From Ooceraea biroi (Eukaryota > Arthropoda > Insecta > Hymenoptera > Formicidae), in the NCBI RefSeq assembly GCF_003672135.1, contig NC_039508.1:5394001-5458000 (forward strand): a stretch of 64,000 nucleotides of DNA, read 5' to 3'. This document shows positions 1 to 13,200 of this stretch, piece after piece. The notes below the pieces were generated by a model, which saw only the letters and a list, made by a program, of their open reading frames with translations, had not been told where the DNA came from and searched no databases. The number at the start of each line of letters is the position of its first letter. The first letter of the stretch is position 1. Both the position numbers and the translations under genes were made by a program.

Positions 1-2220
1 CGCATCAAAGGCGGGGGCTAATTGAATGAAATTAGGGGGACGAGATAAGGCAATGATCTCGGTAAAGATGAAGATGACATTCGCCGCTGATGGAAGTACA
101 GGGTCACATACGATCACCCTTAATTCCAATGTCAATTCCAGCATAAGTTCCTTGAGCGTCAACTACTGATTCCGAGCAACAGTGCAACACCGTGCTGCAA
201 CTGCTTGCACATTGGATCCGCAAAGCGCGTATCGATCGCAAAACGTGCTGATCTGATTCCGTCGGTTTAACTGTATCTCATTAATCCGTTAGCTCGCTAG
301 CTCAAGTAATGCACTCGACATTCCTTTCTAACTGCGCTGCGTTACAGTCAATCATCGCAGCGTTGATGCGAGATGTTCCGCAGGGAGAATCTGCCGAAAG
401 TAGATTCGTGGCCGATGCAATCACTCACATAAATTTATATGTATTGTATGTATGTATATAGGTATATATGGTTGATCATACATGTCCAATAGAATTTTCT
501 AAACCGAACAAAATTGGATACAGAATTTAAAAAACATTATTGCTTTGCGTTTAAATTCCATTCTGCGAACGTTCTGAATTATAAATTGTACAAAAATTTG
601 AAATATGAAATGATGGTGAAGTAGCTTGTAGTACTAACATAAGGTGGATAACCACATTTATGATTGTGTTTCAGTATAACTACTGTTGATAAGACTCTGG
701 TTATGCTGTCTGTTTTACTGTCAATAATTACAGATTATAAAGTTTCTTAGAATTTCACAGATTAAAAAAAATATAAGAGCGCTCAAAAAAGAATTAATAA
801 CTCGGTAATCAAAGCTGAGTGCCTATAGAATGATAATTCGTCATGTAAAGAAGATTTGAATCCTTTAGTATCATCGTATAGGCGCTGATCTCTAACAATA
901 AGTGATCGACGAATTTTATACAGACTTGTATCTTTGCTGCACAGCTTCTACTTAGTTTCAAAAACGTCTGCTACGAGCCTCCACTTTGCCTTTGATCTGG
1001 TTGTACCACAGACTTCTATAATGTACTGGACTGCGAGCTTCTTATATACTGATTATATCTCCAAAAAATATGTACTAATGCTCTATTTAAATGCTCAAAT
1101 AAGATAACAAAAAATATATTTATACCTACCTAGGAATATGGCCTAGGAATATGTGTTAGTCTATGCATAACTTATTTGTATAATTTAATCATTTATAATT
1201 GTTCACAGTAAAATAAATAATATAGACTTTAACGCTAATAACTTGTCTGTCTAGGTAGTTTTATTTTTATCATTCGATAATGGATTTTAAATGATGTTGA
1301 GAGAAAAAGAATAAAAGAAATAAAAGATCCTTATACATAGAATATTAGTAAATTAGTGTATATTTATATGTATGTTACATATATGTATCAACTTATGTGC
1401 TTTTAGTAGCTACTACATAATTTGTAGAAACAATTTAGTGGATGTTTAATCTACTTTGAGAATGTACAATGTACAGGGGACAATGTATCTTTTTACAATT
1501 TATTCTTCAAATAAATGTATTTGCATATTCCAGTAACTAAAATATTTCATCAGAAAATAAAATTGAAGTAAATGCTACGTGCTCACTTCAAATAGTAAAA
1601 ATTTATAGATGTACGTCAAAATGTTTACAAGATCAATACTCTCAGACAATATACTTCATGGATTTTTTATTCACATCTATTTATCATGGTATAAAACTGC
1701 GTATAACAGACGAATATAAATATATACCAAGTCTCCGAAATTACAAAACTCAATAGCGCTATTCTAGAACTAGATCCGTATAATAATTAAAGGAGTGGTG
1801 CGACAGTGACGACAAATTTGTATGATAATAATTTATTCAAATATGGTAGCAGCCGCTCATACACTGAATGATGTACAGCGGGTATACACTGGATGATGTA
1901 AAGAAACGCGCGTGAATTAGTATATAATCGAAAATAAGAATACTATAGAAAAACACATGAAAAATAAGAAATCATTCCCCGAATTGCTGCACCAGGTGCG
2001 ACGATATCAACGAGGGGCAACGGAAAACGCACGCGCTCCGCGGAATTCGAAATAATAAGTCCATAAAAAAAAGATACAAAAAGAGAGATAACGTATCGAG
2101 TTAAGAAGCATGGGTGAAGGGCTGCATGTTGCGTTATCGCTCGGTCGAGAGAGAGAATAGGGAGAGGGACGAGAAGTGTGTCGCTTCCGCCGCGGGAGAT
2201 GACATTGCTTCTTTTTTTTT
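1..2220. other. AT-rich 3' flank of the beta-tubulin gene
   Basis: No coding region is recognised here. The stretch next to the tubulin stop codon should hold its 3' UTR: a T-run lies directly against the stop (about 2211-2222), and a minus-strand AATAAA (TTTATT on the plus strand at 1832-1837) is a candidate polyadenylation signal about 385 bases downstream of the stop. A 25-bp imperfect tandem duplication sits at about 1859-1903. The rest is AT-rich sequence without recognisable features. Confidence 0.5.
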
Positions 2221-3507
2221 TTAATTCTCGTCGACCTCAGCCTCCTGCTCCTCGTCAAATTCGGCGTCCTCGTCCGCGGTAGCCTCCTGGTACTGCTGAT
2301 ATTCGGACACCAAATCGTTCATGTTGGACTCGGCTTCGGTGAATTCCATCTCGTCCATGCCCTCGCCGGTGTACCAATGAAGGAAAGCCTTTCTCCTGAA
2401 CATGGCGGTGAATTGCTCGGAGATACGTTTGAACAGCTCCTGAATGGCGGTGGAGTTGCCAATGAAGGTGGCGGACATCTTGAGGCCGCGCGGTGGAATA
2501 TCGCAGACGGCGGTCTTTACATTGTTCGGGATCCACTCGACGAAGTACGAGCTGTTCTTGTTCTGGATGTTGAGCATCTGCTCGTCGACCTCCTTCATCG
2601 ACATCCTGCCGCGGAAGATGGCGGCTACCGTGAGGTACCTGCCGTGCCTGGGGTCGCACGCGGCCATCATGTTCTTCGCGTCGAACATTTGCTGGGTGAG
2701 CTCTGGCACGGACAGAGCCCTGTATTGCTGGCTGCCGCGGGACGTGAGCGGCGCGAAACCGGGCATGAAGAAGTGCAGACGGGGGAAGGGTACCATGTTC
2801 ACCGCGAGTTTCCTAAGGTCAGCGTTCAGTTGACCAGGGAACCTTAGGCAGGTCGTGACGCCCGACATCGTGAGAGAGACGAGATGATTCAGGTCACCGT
2901 AGGTCGGCGTGGACAGTTTCAGAGTGCGGAAGCAGATATCGTAGAGAGCCTCGTTGTCAATACAATAGGTCTCATCGGTGTTCTCGACGAGCTGATGTAC
3001 GGAAAGGGTAGCGTTGTACGGTTCGACGACCGTGTCGGATACCTTGGGCGACGGCACGACGGAATATGTATTCATGATTCTGTCGGGGTACTCTTCGCGG
3101 ATCTTGGAGATGAGCAAGGTGCCCATACCAGATCCGGTACCACCACCAAGAGAGTGAGTGAGCTGGAATCCTTGCAGACAATCGCAGCTCTCGGCTTCCT
3201 TCCTCACGACGTCGAGGACGGAGTCCACCAGCTCGGCGCCCTCGGTGTAGTGACCCTTCGCCCAGTTGTTACCAGCACCGCTCTGGCCGAACACGAAGTT
3301 GTCCGGTCTGAAAATTTGGCCGAACGGACCCGAACGCACGGAGTCCATGGTGCCGGGTTCCAAGTCGACGAGGATGGCACGTGGCACGTATTTGCCGCCC
3401 GACGCTTCATTGTAGTAAACGTTGATTCTCTCCAATTGAAGGTCGGAGTCACCATGATAAGTGCCGGTCGGGTCGATGCCATGCTCATCGCTGATGATTT
3501 CCCAAAA
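2221..3507 (-). CDS. betaTub56D-like: Beta-tubulin (beta-1 type), coding exon 2, residues 20-447
   Basis: This exon encodes nearly all of a beta-tubulin, the GTP-binding subunit that pairs with alpha-tubulin to build microtubules in the cytoplasm. It starts in phase 0 with FWEIISDEHG after a clear acceptor (ttgcag, 3510-3508) and ends with TAA at 2223-2221. The nucleotide-binding loop GGGTGSG lies near residues 140-146. The acidic C-terminal tail ends EEQEAEVDEN, which matches the insect beta-1 (56D) class as I recall it. Joined to the first exon at 9601-9657 the protein is 447 aa, the usual length, with no break or odd residue. The internal ATG just 5' of FWEII (MLQF...) is not a start: it reads through intron sequence, and the splice after codon 19 is where animal beta-tubulin genes are commonly interrupted. 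Confidence 0.98.
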   Translation of the reverse strand, partial: FWEIISDEHGIDPTGTYHGDSDLQLERINVYYNEASGGKYVPRAILVDLEPGTMDSVRSGPFGQIFRPDNFVFGQSGAGNNWAKGHYTEGAELVDSVLDVVRKEAESCDCLQGFQLTHSLGGGTGSGMGTLLISKIREEYPDRIMNTYSVVPSPKVSDTVVEPYNATLSVHQLVENTDETYCIDNEALYDICFRTLKLSTPTYGDLNHLVSLTMSGVTTCLRFPGQLNADLRKLAVNMVPFPRLHFFMPGFAPLTSRGSQQYRALSVPELTQQMFDAKNMMAACDPRHGRYLTVAAIFRGRMSMKEVDEQMLNIQNKNSSYFVEWIPNNVKTAVCDIPPRGLKMSATFIGNSTAIQELFKRISEQFTAMFRRKAFLHWYTGEGMDEMEFTEAESNMNDLVSEYQQYQEATADEDAEFDEEQEAEVDEN

Positions 3508-6500
3508 CTGCAACAATGCAACAATGAAGCAAATATAATACCAATCTCAATTCTACATAGTCAATAATTATACTTTAAAGCTGAGAAACGACCATTAAAT
3601 TCTTAAAAATTAAGTATCCCGTTGTAACGTACATCCTTACGTCAAAAGATTTTTTCCGTTTTTATTATAAATTTCATGTAATCAATTGTAAGGTACTTGA
3701 TCGAGAGACATCTCGCATTCCTTCTTGCAACAAAGTTATCCGTGCCGGAACGAATCGGCGTTACCTCAAAAAAATTAGATACGCGTTCTGACTCTCGCAT
3801 CATCCGCGCGCGCGCGCGTGCTAGGAAGGAAGTTTCGCGTACAAGCTTTCTCCCCGCAATTATCCTCACATCCGCTTCCAGCCTGCCGTTGTATCGAGCG
3901 CGAACGGAGCCGGTTCAACGACCGAGCACGCGGTGAACAGCTCCACGTATAATTAATCACAATACTCGAAGAACTTGCGCATCGAATTACGTTGCTTTTA
4001 TTTCCTTGGAATTTTTCAAAGCGACTCCGCCTCCCTCTGGAGAATGATTGAATCGCCTGAGCGAGAATCGAGACTAATTAATCCGGTACGGCTTTTTCAT
4101 TCTTGTCTCGGAAGTGGCTGGTTGATCGGCGCGTCGAAGCGCATCGCGATGCACTGTGGTGCACGATGCTGCAACCAGCAGCACCAGCCACGTAATCTCC
4201 CGGAAGCGCTCGTTTTACCGCGTAAACGGCATTTTACGCTGAAATGTCAAGTGTTCGTCGGAATTTAACGTTAGATTCCGAAATCTTTTGATCGAATATA
4301 TTCAAGTACGTGCAATTTTATATCGTAATTATAAAAAAGCATTTCATAATCATTTTCATAATTTCACTGAAATACAACAAAAGGACGTGATGTGCTCAGA
4401 ATAAATCGCGTTGAATAACTTAATTAGATACGATAATTATCGTTAAGTCATTGTACAGTCGACCCAGATGTGAAGCGACAATTCTACGGATTTCCATTAG
4501 CGAGAGAGAGGATTGGGTGTGCCTGACGCAACGCCGCATTTGCAAACAAAAGGAAGTTAATTACGGAATCACCGGTACATCGCGTACGATCCGCGGTACA
4601 TCTCCGCTTCATCTCGCGAACGTAGTTCAAAGACCCTGTGGTATATTTCTGGAAATCGACGTGCGAGAGGCGCGCCTCGCGCGTTTCCGAGCACAAAAGC
4701 GCGTAAATAGCGAATTGCTAGTCTAACGCAATTATAGCGCCTTAACAGTTTAATTACATTATCGCAGGATCCGCGACGTCACGCATCATCGCGCACTATA
4801 TCGTAGCGTGTCAATGTACTAAATTACACGTTACTTGGACGGATTTCTTACGTACGCGTTCTCTGGAAATGTCGCGGAAGCGCTCTATTACGGAGGCCCA
4901 TAGTTTCCGATTCATTCACGACGTTAACTCACACGCGTTACGAGTCGGGAAAAACAATTTCGTTGTTCATTTACAACTCTAACTAATCGTTCGTAACATT
5001 TTGTAAATAATCGTACATTTTGTTGTACTACTTCAAACAAACTTTAATTTTTCAAAAAGTGCTATATCAATTGTTGCACGTTTAAACAATCGGCCTTTTG
5101 CTTTTATTTTCACGTTCCCTCGGCAATTTCTTCATTAGAACGCTTAACGAGCGTGTAATCGGAGAAAATCAAAGTTAAACAAGAGCCCAGCTGCGGGTAG
5201 CTTCTCGTCGCTGTTACACAGGCGGGAGACTTCCATTGAGTCAAATTGCTGCTCTCATGAGGATCAATCATCGAATAATCCCGCAAGCCCTACATGTGCA
5301 ATACCTGCGTGAAAGTCACCGTAAAACCGTCAAGTCCGCCTACCGTTCGGTGCGTACGTCCCACATGGAAACGGTGGATGTATTAAGCGGTGGCCATATA
5401 TGAGCATCGCTCGTTCGAAAGCTAAGATCGCCCAACCCTATCTTTCCCCTCCCCCTTGCTCCACCTCCTACTCGTTCAGCCTGGCCGCAATGTATGTATG
5501 CGTTATAGCCAGATATGAGTCACCAATGTCACCGCTATATATAGAGATGATGTCCGTAAAATCGCGACACGGCCGTGCAATTAGCATGACCGGTGTTGAT
5601 CGTGCTCGATTATGCACCGCGACGGCGAATCTTATTTATCCGCGTTCTGAATTCACCCGATTTCACCCAGACGCCGCCTAAATCTCGCACCGTTGAGACC
5701 GGAAGGAACGCGTAAGGTCGCGATGCATTCTAAATGCATAACGCAGCGCGTGCGAAGCCGCACTACGCGTTGCATAACTGTCGCGCCGACAGCAAATTGA
5801 TCCAGAGGGGTTCCCACTGGGTTTTAATGGATCACCGCTTGTGGTAGATGAGGGAGACGTATGAACGCAGCGAGATGAACTCATTGAGTTTGAAGAGAAT
5901 GTAGACCGCCTATAAAAATGCACGCAGTATTAATCAGGAGGCCTGAGATTGAATGTATAAACAAGCGAGAGAAATTCTTTCAGAAAAAATCATCATACTG
6001 TTTTCACCGTTACGTTCACAGAAAATCGAAACAACACTGTTTCTCTTTGAAAAGAGGTCTTTAATGGGGACAAGCGTATGCACTCGTGCTAGTTATGTGC
6101 CAGCGACTGTCGATAAGAAGCTTATTGCGATAAAGCAATCTCACTAATAAGAAACGAGGACTTAGGGCCACCATTTCCCGTTACCAAATGAACGACCCTG
6201 TGAAAGCAGTTGGTTCTAACGGCACGAGTATCGAGTATCAACGTTGCTGCAGCAGCAGCATCAGAGTAGATTACGGTTAAATCGAGTAAAATTGTTTTGT
6301 AAATGGAGGAAATGAATATATACTCTGAAGAGATATGTTATTTGGTTTATGCAAATGCTCGCGCCGCCAAATAGAGATGCCGACTATAATTGTGAATTAA
6401 GCATCCCGTTTATGTGCGGATGTAGAACGTATTCCTTCTAATTAAGGTAACATAAAAAGAATAAAGCCCCGTTAACGAAGACGTAAGACAGACCTTGCTC

Positions 6501-9500
6501 GTAAATTCCACTTGCTAACGAACTAGATTTTTCAGAGTTCGCATTCGCTATGACTAATATAAAAAATATTTCCAGTTGGTCGTATTAAATTATCCTTTGC
6601 AGTTCATGGAATCTTATCTATGCTCGAAGGAGGACATTTCGGATATCAATGTGTATTAATGTGCTACTATCATTTACGTTTATTGACTTTCTTAATTATA
6701 CATAGAAGCTAGAGATTGTTTTATTCTTTTATTCATTCAACCATGTTATTCCTCTATTTAAGACCTTAATCTCACGGCAAACGTAAAATGGATCACTGAT
6801 GAAACTTGCTCATTTAAAAATAAAATACAATAAGAATAAAATTTGTAATCATGGAGTCGTGACGCAGAAACGAAACCTAGTCTAGAGACTCGACACGATC
6901 GATACACCTGGCTATATTCAGAGAGAGAGAGAGAGAGAGAGAAAGAAAGAGTCGGTTCTCGCACAGGCAACCAGCGAAATGGTTCGAAACAGGCCGAGGT
7001 GATGCGAAGGAAAATGGCGAGAGGATACCGCCCTGCTTCCTTTATTTGGGAACGCGTTGCTGCGCTACGAGAGACCTGGTGTCCTTGGACTCGAAGGCGG
7101 CACTGAATGAGCACTCGTGTAATCATTACACAACGAATCGCCAAGATAAAATGTATTTCTTATACATACATTGCACTCAATTTTTACCTTTAAAAAAGTG
7201 CATGCTATGCGGGACATTTTTCAATATTTTTTTTTGAAAGCACAAACCTTAGAGTGCAGCTGATATTTTTTAATTAACATTATCGTTTCCTCTTCTGATG
7301 AACTTTAAAAAATATAAAGAAATCTATGTCTTGAGAAAATTGATTATAAAATTTCTCCATTATTGAAAAATTTGTTGAAAGATGTGCTTTATTTTAAAAA
7401 AAGTGCGATTTTTATATTTTCTGTTATCAGATCCGACTTCTTTAGCGATAATTCAGTTATCTCCTTGAATTTTATCGTAAACAATTTTTAGATAAGATGA
7501 AAATAGGAAAGCGTGCATCAGAAGCAATTGATCGCGACAGCACGCGATTATCTCTTTCGCGAAAATAGACCGTATCCTCGATACGTCCTCGTTCCTACAA
7601 TTTTATTCTAGAAAAAAAGACAGAAAATGAAAAATCAGCGACACTAGCGTGATATTTGATTGATTGGGATAGACAGCTTGGGAAACGGGCATTGACTTGG
7701 CGCAGCAGCCTTAAAAATTACAGAAGCGTGACGACGCTGGTCAGCTGCCGTTCGATCCTTGCCGAAGATGCGATCATTATCCTACATTATCCAGACAAGA
7801 TAAATTGCGAGCGCTGTTGCAAAATATCTCTTCAACAGCACTCTACCGCACGAACTGGAACGCGATTAACATAGAGCTAGAATTGCCACGCAACATTATC
7901 GCACGTAATTGAAAAAAAAAAAACAACAATTTTTCTAATAATTTAATATATATTTATATATACGTATTGCTAGACCAACAAAAAATACATCGACGAAAAA
8001 CGGTGCGCGTAGAAATCGAGACGCCGATCCGCGCGATTAACTCCAAGAAACCGAGCGTCCGAGCGTATCGGCGTCTTGCGATAACGCAGAACCACGCGCG
8101 TCCGCCGCCCGACCGACCGTTACGGCGTCACGCACAAAAATTTTGAAATATACCCGCCATGCGACGGACGCGTAGCCGTTAGCGCGATCGCAACGCCGCA
8201 CGGCCGACGGTTGCGGCAGAGGAATTCCATCTGCTTGAAGGCGCATCCATGCCGAACTTACTCGAACGTGTCGAGAGAACAAGGTTGCCGTTCACCTCGA
8301 GTTTCGAAGAAAAAAAAGATAAAAAATGCTCAAAGCTCTTGAAAATGAATTACGATGAATTTCGGCTTGGAACGCGCGCGAAACCAGCGAGCCAACGTAT
8401 TTTGCACAGCGGTGGCTGTTCACGTTGTGTGTACACCTTTAAGGTACATCGACGTGAATGTATCGCGATAGACAAAGAGATGCAAGTGAGAAAAAGAGAC
8501 GGAGAAACGTGGTAATCGGTTGGTAACGGTAAAATCGAATGCAACGAACGTGTTAAATCATAAAGCGCATTATATAATGCACGAAACACAATCTGCGATC
8601 TTAAATCTGATTTTTTGGACTTCTTTTTATCAAATATTTCCTATCGCGTTCCGTACATAAGTGCAACGTCAGAGCGGCAACGACGGGCGACGGAGCGGCG
8701 TTCGCGAGCGACGCGACGCTCAAAATTCCAGAAAATCGCAAAAGGCGGAGCAAAAATGAGGAAAACCGTCGGAAAAATTCTGCCGAAGGGATACTCGCCG
8801 GGACAAGAGAGCGCGAGGAGAAAGAGAAAGAGATGCGCGCGCAGCCGGTCGATGTCGCCGCGCGCAAACCGACGATCTCTCGGTGCGAGATACGATGCCA
8901 CACCCAGGTCCGCACGCGAATGACAGCTAGATTCGGCAATTTCATGAACGATCATTCTCGATTCGCTCGCGCACCGTTGATAGATCGGCGCGGAGTTTGG
9001 CAAGCAGGCCGCGGATAGACGGAGAGAAGATGGCCGACGGCACGATGGCGACGCGGATGACGACGCCTCGCACAGGAACGCGTTGGTACGGCGGCGAGAG
9101 GAAAAAATAGGGGGAAAAAAAACCGTTAGGCTTCGCCGGCCGGCCGGCTAGCTGGCTCGCTCCCGTCGCCATGACAGGTCTTCGACCGCCGGGCGAGGCT
9201 ACCGTGTCCTTGCATGCCAGCGGGTACACCGACGGCGACGAGGAAGCTCCGCGAGCGAGCTCGGCGCATCGCCGGGAGCCGATTGGCAACCGACACGTGT
9301 CCTCGGACTCGGTGCTCTCCGAAAATCATGAATCGACCGCGAGAAGGTGGCGAGGAAAAATGGCGCGACGTGCCGGGTGGCACACTATGCTCCTTCACAA
9401 AGTCCAGAACGTCCCTCTCCCCTCCCCCCGTTACCCTGATTACCGCGTTGCCGACGGAACGATATTTCGCGAGACGGGACCCGGATCGCGCACGTTCGAC

Positions 9501-9600
9501 GAGTGGAATCACCGATTCAGACCGGTCGTGTCAGCGCGCGACGAAGAAGCACACGACGGACGCCTCGCGTTCGATCTCGAGTCTTTTTACTTGTACCTAC
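3508..9600 (-). other. Large first intron of the beta-tubulin gene (6,093 bp)
   Basis: The donor is GTAGGT right after the AAG codon for Lys19 (plus-strand 9600 downward) and the acceptor is TTGCAG before Phe20 (3508-3510). No coding exon is recognised inside. It contains a short (CG)n alternating tract near 3804-3820, an (AG)n tract at 6920-6952, and a CpG-rich block from about 8000 to 9600 that continues into the promoter side. First introns of insect tubulin genes can carry tissue enhancers; nothing here proves such a role. Confidence 0.88.
6920..6952. repeat. (AG)n microsatellite in the beta-tubulin intron
   Basis: About 11 AG dinucleotides followed by AAAG units. It is a simple-sequence tract that also creates Ser/Leu-repeat reading frames on the opposite strand, none of which looks like a gene. 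Confidence 0.9.
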
Positions 9601-9657
9601 CTTCGCTCCAATTTGGTTACCGCACTGGCCGGCCTGGATGTGAACGATTTCCCTCAT
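9601..9657 (-). CDS. betaTub56D-like: Beta-tubulin, first coding exon (19 codons)
   Basis: Read on the minus strand from ATG at 9657-9655, this mini-exon encodes MREIVHIQAGQCGNQIGAK, the invariant N-terminus of beta-tubulins, and ends at a GTAGGT donor. It joins in phase 0 to exon 2 at 3507 and completes the 447-residue protein. The MREI tetrapeptide is the known signal for co-translational autoregulation of tubulin mRNA in animal cells. QAGQCGNQIG is the first nucleotide-binding segment. At only 57 coding bases it is easily missed by gene finders. The match is exact and the splice phase fits. Confidence 0.97.
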
Positions 9658-10200
9658 ATTGCTCGGACCTTGACGGCTGTGATCACTCGGAGATAGAGAG
9701 AGCCCCTTGGTACCTACTGCGGTAGCGGCGGCTGCGTACGATTACTATCGAACTGACTCGACGGTACGATTCGGCGCGCAGACCAACGCGTCGCGAGAGC
9801 CCAGGGACGAGTATGCGGCGGTTGCCGTGTCCGTTACAGATTTTCAAGCCTTTTCGACGGGCAGCGGGGCAGTGGCGCAGGGGGGAGCGCGCGTAGCGCG
9901 CACCCGATTGGCCGGCCGCCTCGCAGCCCCGCTGCGCGCCACGATACGCAGCGCAGTCCGCGCAGCGTTGCCAACTGCGCGGACGATGGGCGTCGCGTCT
10001 CACCGTTGCTAGCGCGGACGGGCTCCCGTGGGCCCTGCGACTGCCGAAATGCGATTCGCCTGGATTCAAGGGGACATTACATCACGATATTGTTCGTGCG
10101 CTTGGTCGATACGTACGTACGCCAGTTTATGCTCAACGCGATACGACGGTTTTTCGTTGTGAAATATGTCGCGTCGTCGCTATCACGATGATTTGATGAT
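9658..10200 (-). promoter_or_regulatory. Probable 5' UTR and promoter of beta-tubulin
   Basis: This CpG-rich stretch lies directly upstream of the beta-tubulin start codon and continues the CpG-rich block that begins near 8 kb. No convincing TATA box (TTTATA on the plus strand) is visible, so a TATA-less, CpG-rich housekeeping-type promoter is the simplest reading. The transcription start cannot be placed, and a further non-coding 5' exon is possible. This is inference from position and base composition. Confidence 0.35.
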
Positions 10201-13200
10201 CGTATTAATTTGAATGCGACGGATGCTATTGTCGAACGTGCCTCACCACTTCCGTCGGCGAAGTTCGCTCAGGACGATACCTGAGACTGCATTCCGAGAA
10301 TTGCGCAATGCAATTCTGTCTTGTTGTCTCTGTAATCATTTACTGTAACGTAGAGATATTAATGTCTCGGGCGGATAATTGATTTTTTAATTTTCCTAGA
10401 AATTTCCCATTACATTTAGTCGTTTGCTAGTCGTGACTCGTCTGATCGATACAGCTCGATAAATTTGGAATTATTCCGCGAAGCTGGAGAGTACCTGAAT
10501 GCAGTAACATGTACGCGATGTGATGTTTAGTTGTGGTTTAGATTAATAATTAATGCAACAGCATCGCATGAGGCTTAGAAAATTCGCGACGAAACGACAC
10601 ACACGATTCCGTCGACGCAACGAGCGTTTTTGAATTTTGGGATAATATTGGGCCCTGAACGTCCCTGAAAGAACACCGGTCCTGGGAATCTCGCGAATGC
10701 GGCTGAAATTAGGCTTGTGGAGGGGGAAGTCATTCTGCAAAAGGAAGACTCGCTCGATATCGGTCGCCAGCGATGTCAATGCAGAACGTCGATGCCATAT
10801 GTAACTTTGCTTCAGAAATCATCGTGCTGGAAATACACTTCCGACGTTCCCGGTTCCGTTCGCCGCGTATGCGTCTCGCAGCGAAACAGCCTGCAACTTA
10901 TCGATTCGCAGGCGTGGTCGGCGCCGGCGAGCTGCAGATGCCAATGCACCTCTCTCGATGCAGACAGATGCGGAATTGGCGACGCTCGTGGTAGCGCTCG
11001 TCGGTATCGCCGACCTTCCTCAAGACAAATCGCTGATTGTGAGTGTAATTGCGTCGAACGGTTTTCACTTAAATCGCTTAAACGCGATTAACAAATAACA
11101 CTAAAATGTAGCGGACTTCAATTGCTTTTTCTGAATCGCGTTATCGACTGACGCAATCAATGTTTATTTCTTGTAACACACTTCCCCGAATTCTGTGTAA
11201 AATTTAATTGATTATGTCACTCGATTAGTTCTGGTTCTGGAAAAAATGTAATTAGGCCGAAGTTAAATATCGCGGATGAACTTTTTTTGATAATTTCATC
11301 TTGGCTATTGCATAAACTTTCGGACAACATAAAAGCGAGAAGAGTTGCATGCATCCGGTTCTTGTTCAAATTCGATATTTCCTTTTTTGGAATATTATAC
11401 TGCGATATACGATTACTGGCCGTATCTTGGATTTGTGCAAGAAATTTACAGTTAAAAGCGCCTCGAAGGCTCTCTCGGCGGTCATCGAGATGCGAGTTCC
11501 TCGCAAGACAGTACCGTATTCGTCCACGATTACGTTCATGTGACATTACATTGCCTTAACGGCGATTCCGTCTCGTTTCCACGCAAGATGCGTTGGCGCG
11601 CCATATGTAACGCCTCCTCGAAAACGCGTTAAGCTCAAATCCTGTTAAGTCCCATTGTACGTAAGACGACCGTTCATATTCGTATACGCGCGATTACATA
11701 AATAGCGTGAGTATATGTGTTCGCGAATAACGGCATGGGAGAAGAACCATGGTCCAACAATCCCGGATTTTCTGACCTGTATTTTCTGATTACTTGCAAT
11801 ATTTGATACATTATTTGCGTTATTATTTACACATCATTTGTTGTAGAGATTTTCAATTGCATTTTGTGTTTAATATTCTATACACGGCTTTGCGCGACAT
11901 CGCACAAAGTGTCATTTAATTCTTGCACGCGACGTGTATTTAAATGAATTTTAATGATTCATTAAAAACGGTGAATCAACTTTACGTATATGACACTGTA
12001 TGACACTCTTCTCGAACGTCTTGTTAGGAATATGTACGCTGCAAACGGGAGAACGAAATCTAGCTAAATAAAACTAGAACAATTTATAATAACATAAGAA
12101 AATATAAAATACAAATAAAATATAACAATATAATAATGTCGAATTTTTTAAATTAAATTTTTAAATTTAAATTTCCTCTTATACTTCATTCCAAATTGGC
12201 ATTAAAAACAAAGTTGTGAAGACTCTTATGCAAACAAAGTTAAGGGGTTTAATAGTGCTGAAGCATCTGCAACACGACAGGTGGTTACCTTTAACCCACT
12301 CCACCCTTACCCGGTGACCGCCTTGGACTCATCGTAGCTGGTCTAATCCATCGTAGGAGAAAGTCGAGGAGTGACTCATGAATAAGTACACGCCCGTCAT
12401 GAGTTGGGCAGGATTAATTAATGAACAAGTAGCGTACATGCTCTATTATCACGCTCCTCGTTTCAGGTATACGTACACATGCGGGGTAATTAATCATGTC
12501 GCGCCATTCATTCAGAAATATCCCGCGCTCAAATCGATTCCGAAGCGTGATTTCTTTGCGACAATTACAAAGAGAGACGCCGTTTCGATTCTGTCATATC
12601 AAAATTTTATTACCAACTTTTATTAAAATAATAATTCCCGACGAATATATCATCGTAATTGCATCTCAATTATTCTTCGGACAATATTCAATCTCCGGAG
12701 CTGATTCTCTGTTCAGAAAATACGCAACGAAAACATCTGGATCGCACTCCTTCAGCGGAATATCAAAAATTTCCTGTAAATTCCCATAGACGAGATTGAA
12801 GGCTCGCCTCGCGATATCAACAAGTCTTACCGCGACGACAACGCAACAGTAACATGTACGGACTCTTTCGTGCTGTCAACCTACTGCAACGAAGGAGTTA
12901 CATCACCGCCGCGGCGGATCAAGTGTTCTTGCATCCAGCGTTCGACATATCGTTTGACATTACGTTATCCTCGCGGTGCATGCTCGCGATCAGGAGCGAG
13001 CGAGCGCGCGAGAGAAGGCGCGATCGGCGACGACGACGGCGTAGCCGGTCCTGCCTCGGTCGTTACCTTGTATGGATCAAGCTCTCGCACCGTCCCGGGG
13101 AGAAGGAGAGATTAAAAAGAAAAAAAGGTCGTGCACGCGCGCGATCACGCACTCGCCCGCGCACGCGTAGCGACTCTCGTGGTCTCGCGTGATAAACGCG

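Noticed and set aside
3508..3516. ATG at 3516 as the start of the tubulin protein (MLQFWEII...)
   Set aside because: The bases before FWEII form a consensus intron acceptor, and the true N-terminal exon MREIVHIQAGQ... is present at 9601-9657 with a matching donor and phase.
2377..3567. Long plus-strand reading frames opposite the tubulin exon (up to 227 aa)
   Set aside because: They are mirror frames of a strongly conserved coding exon and show no family similarity of their own.
9171..9725. 184-aa plus-strand reading frame overlapping the tubulin first exon
   Set aside because: It runs antisense to a certain exon in a CpG-rich block where stop codons are rare. No domain is seen.
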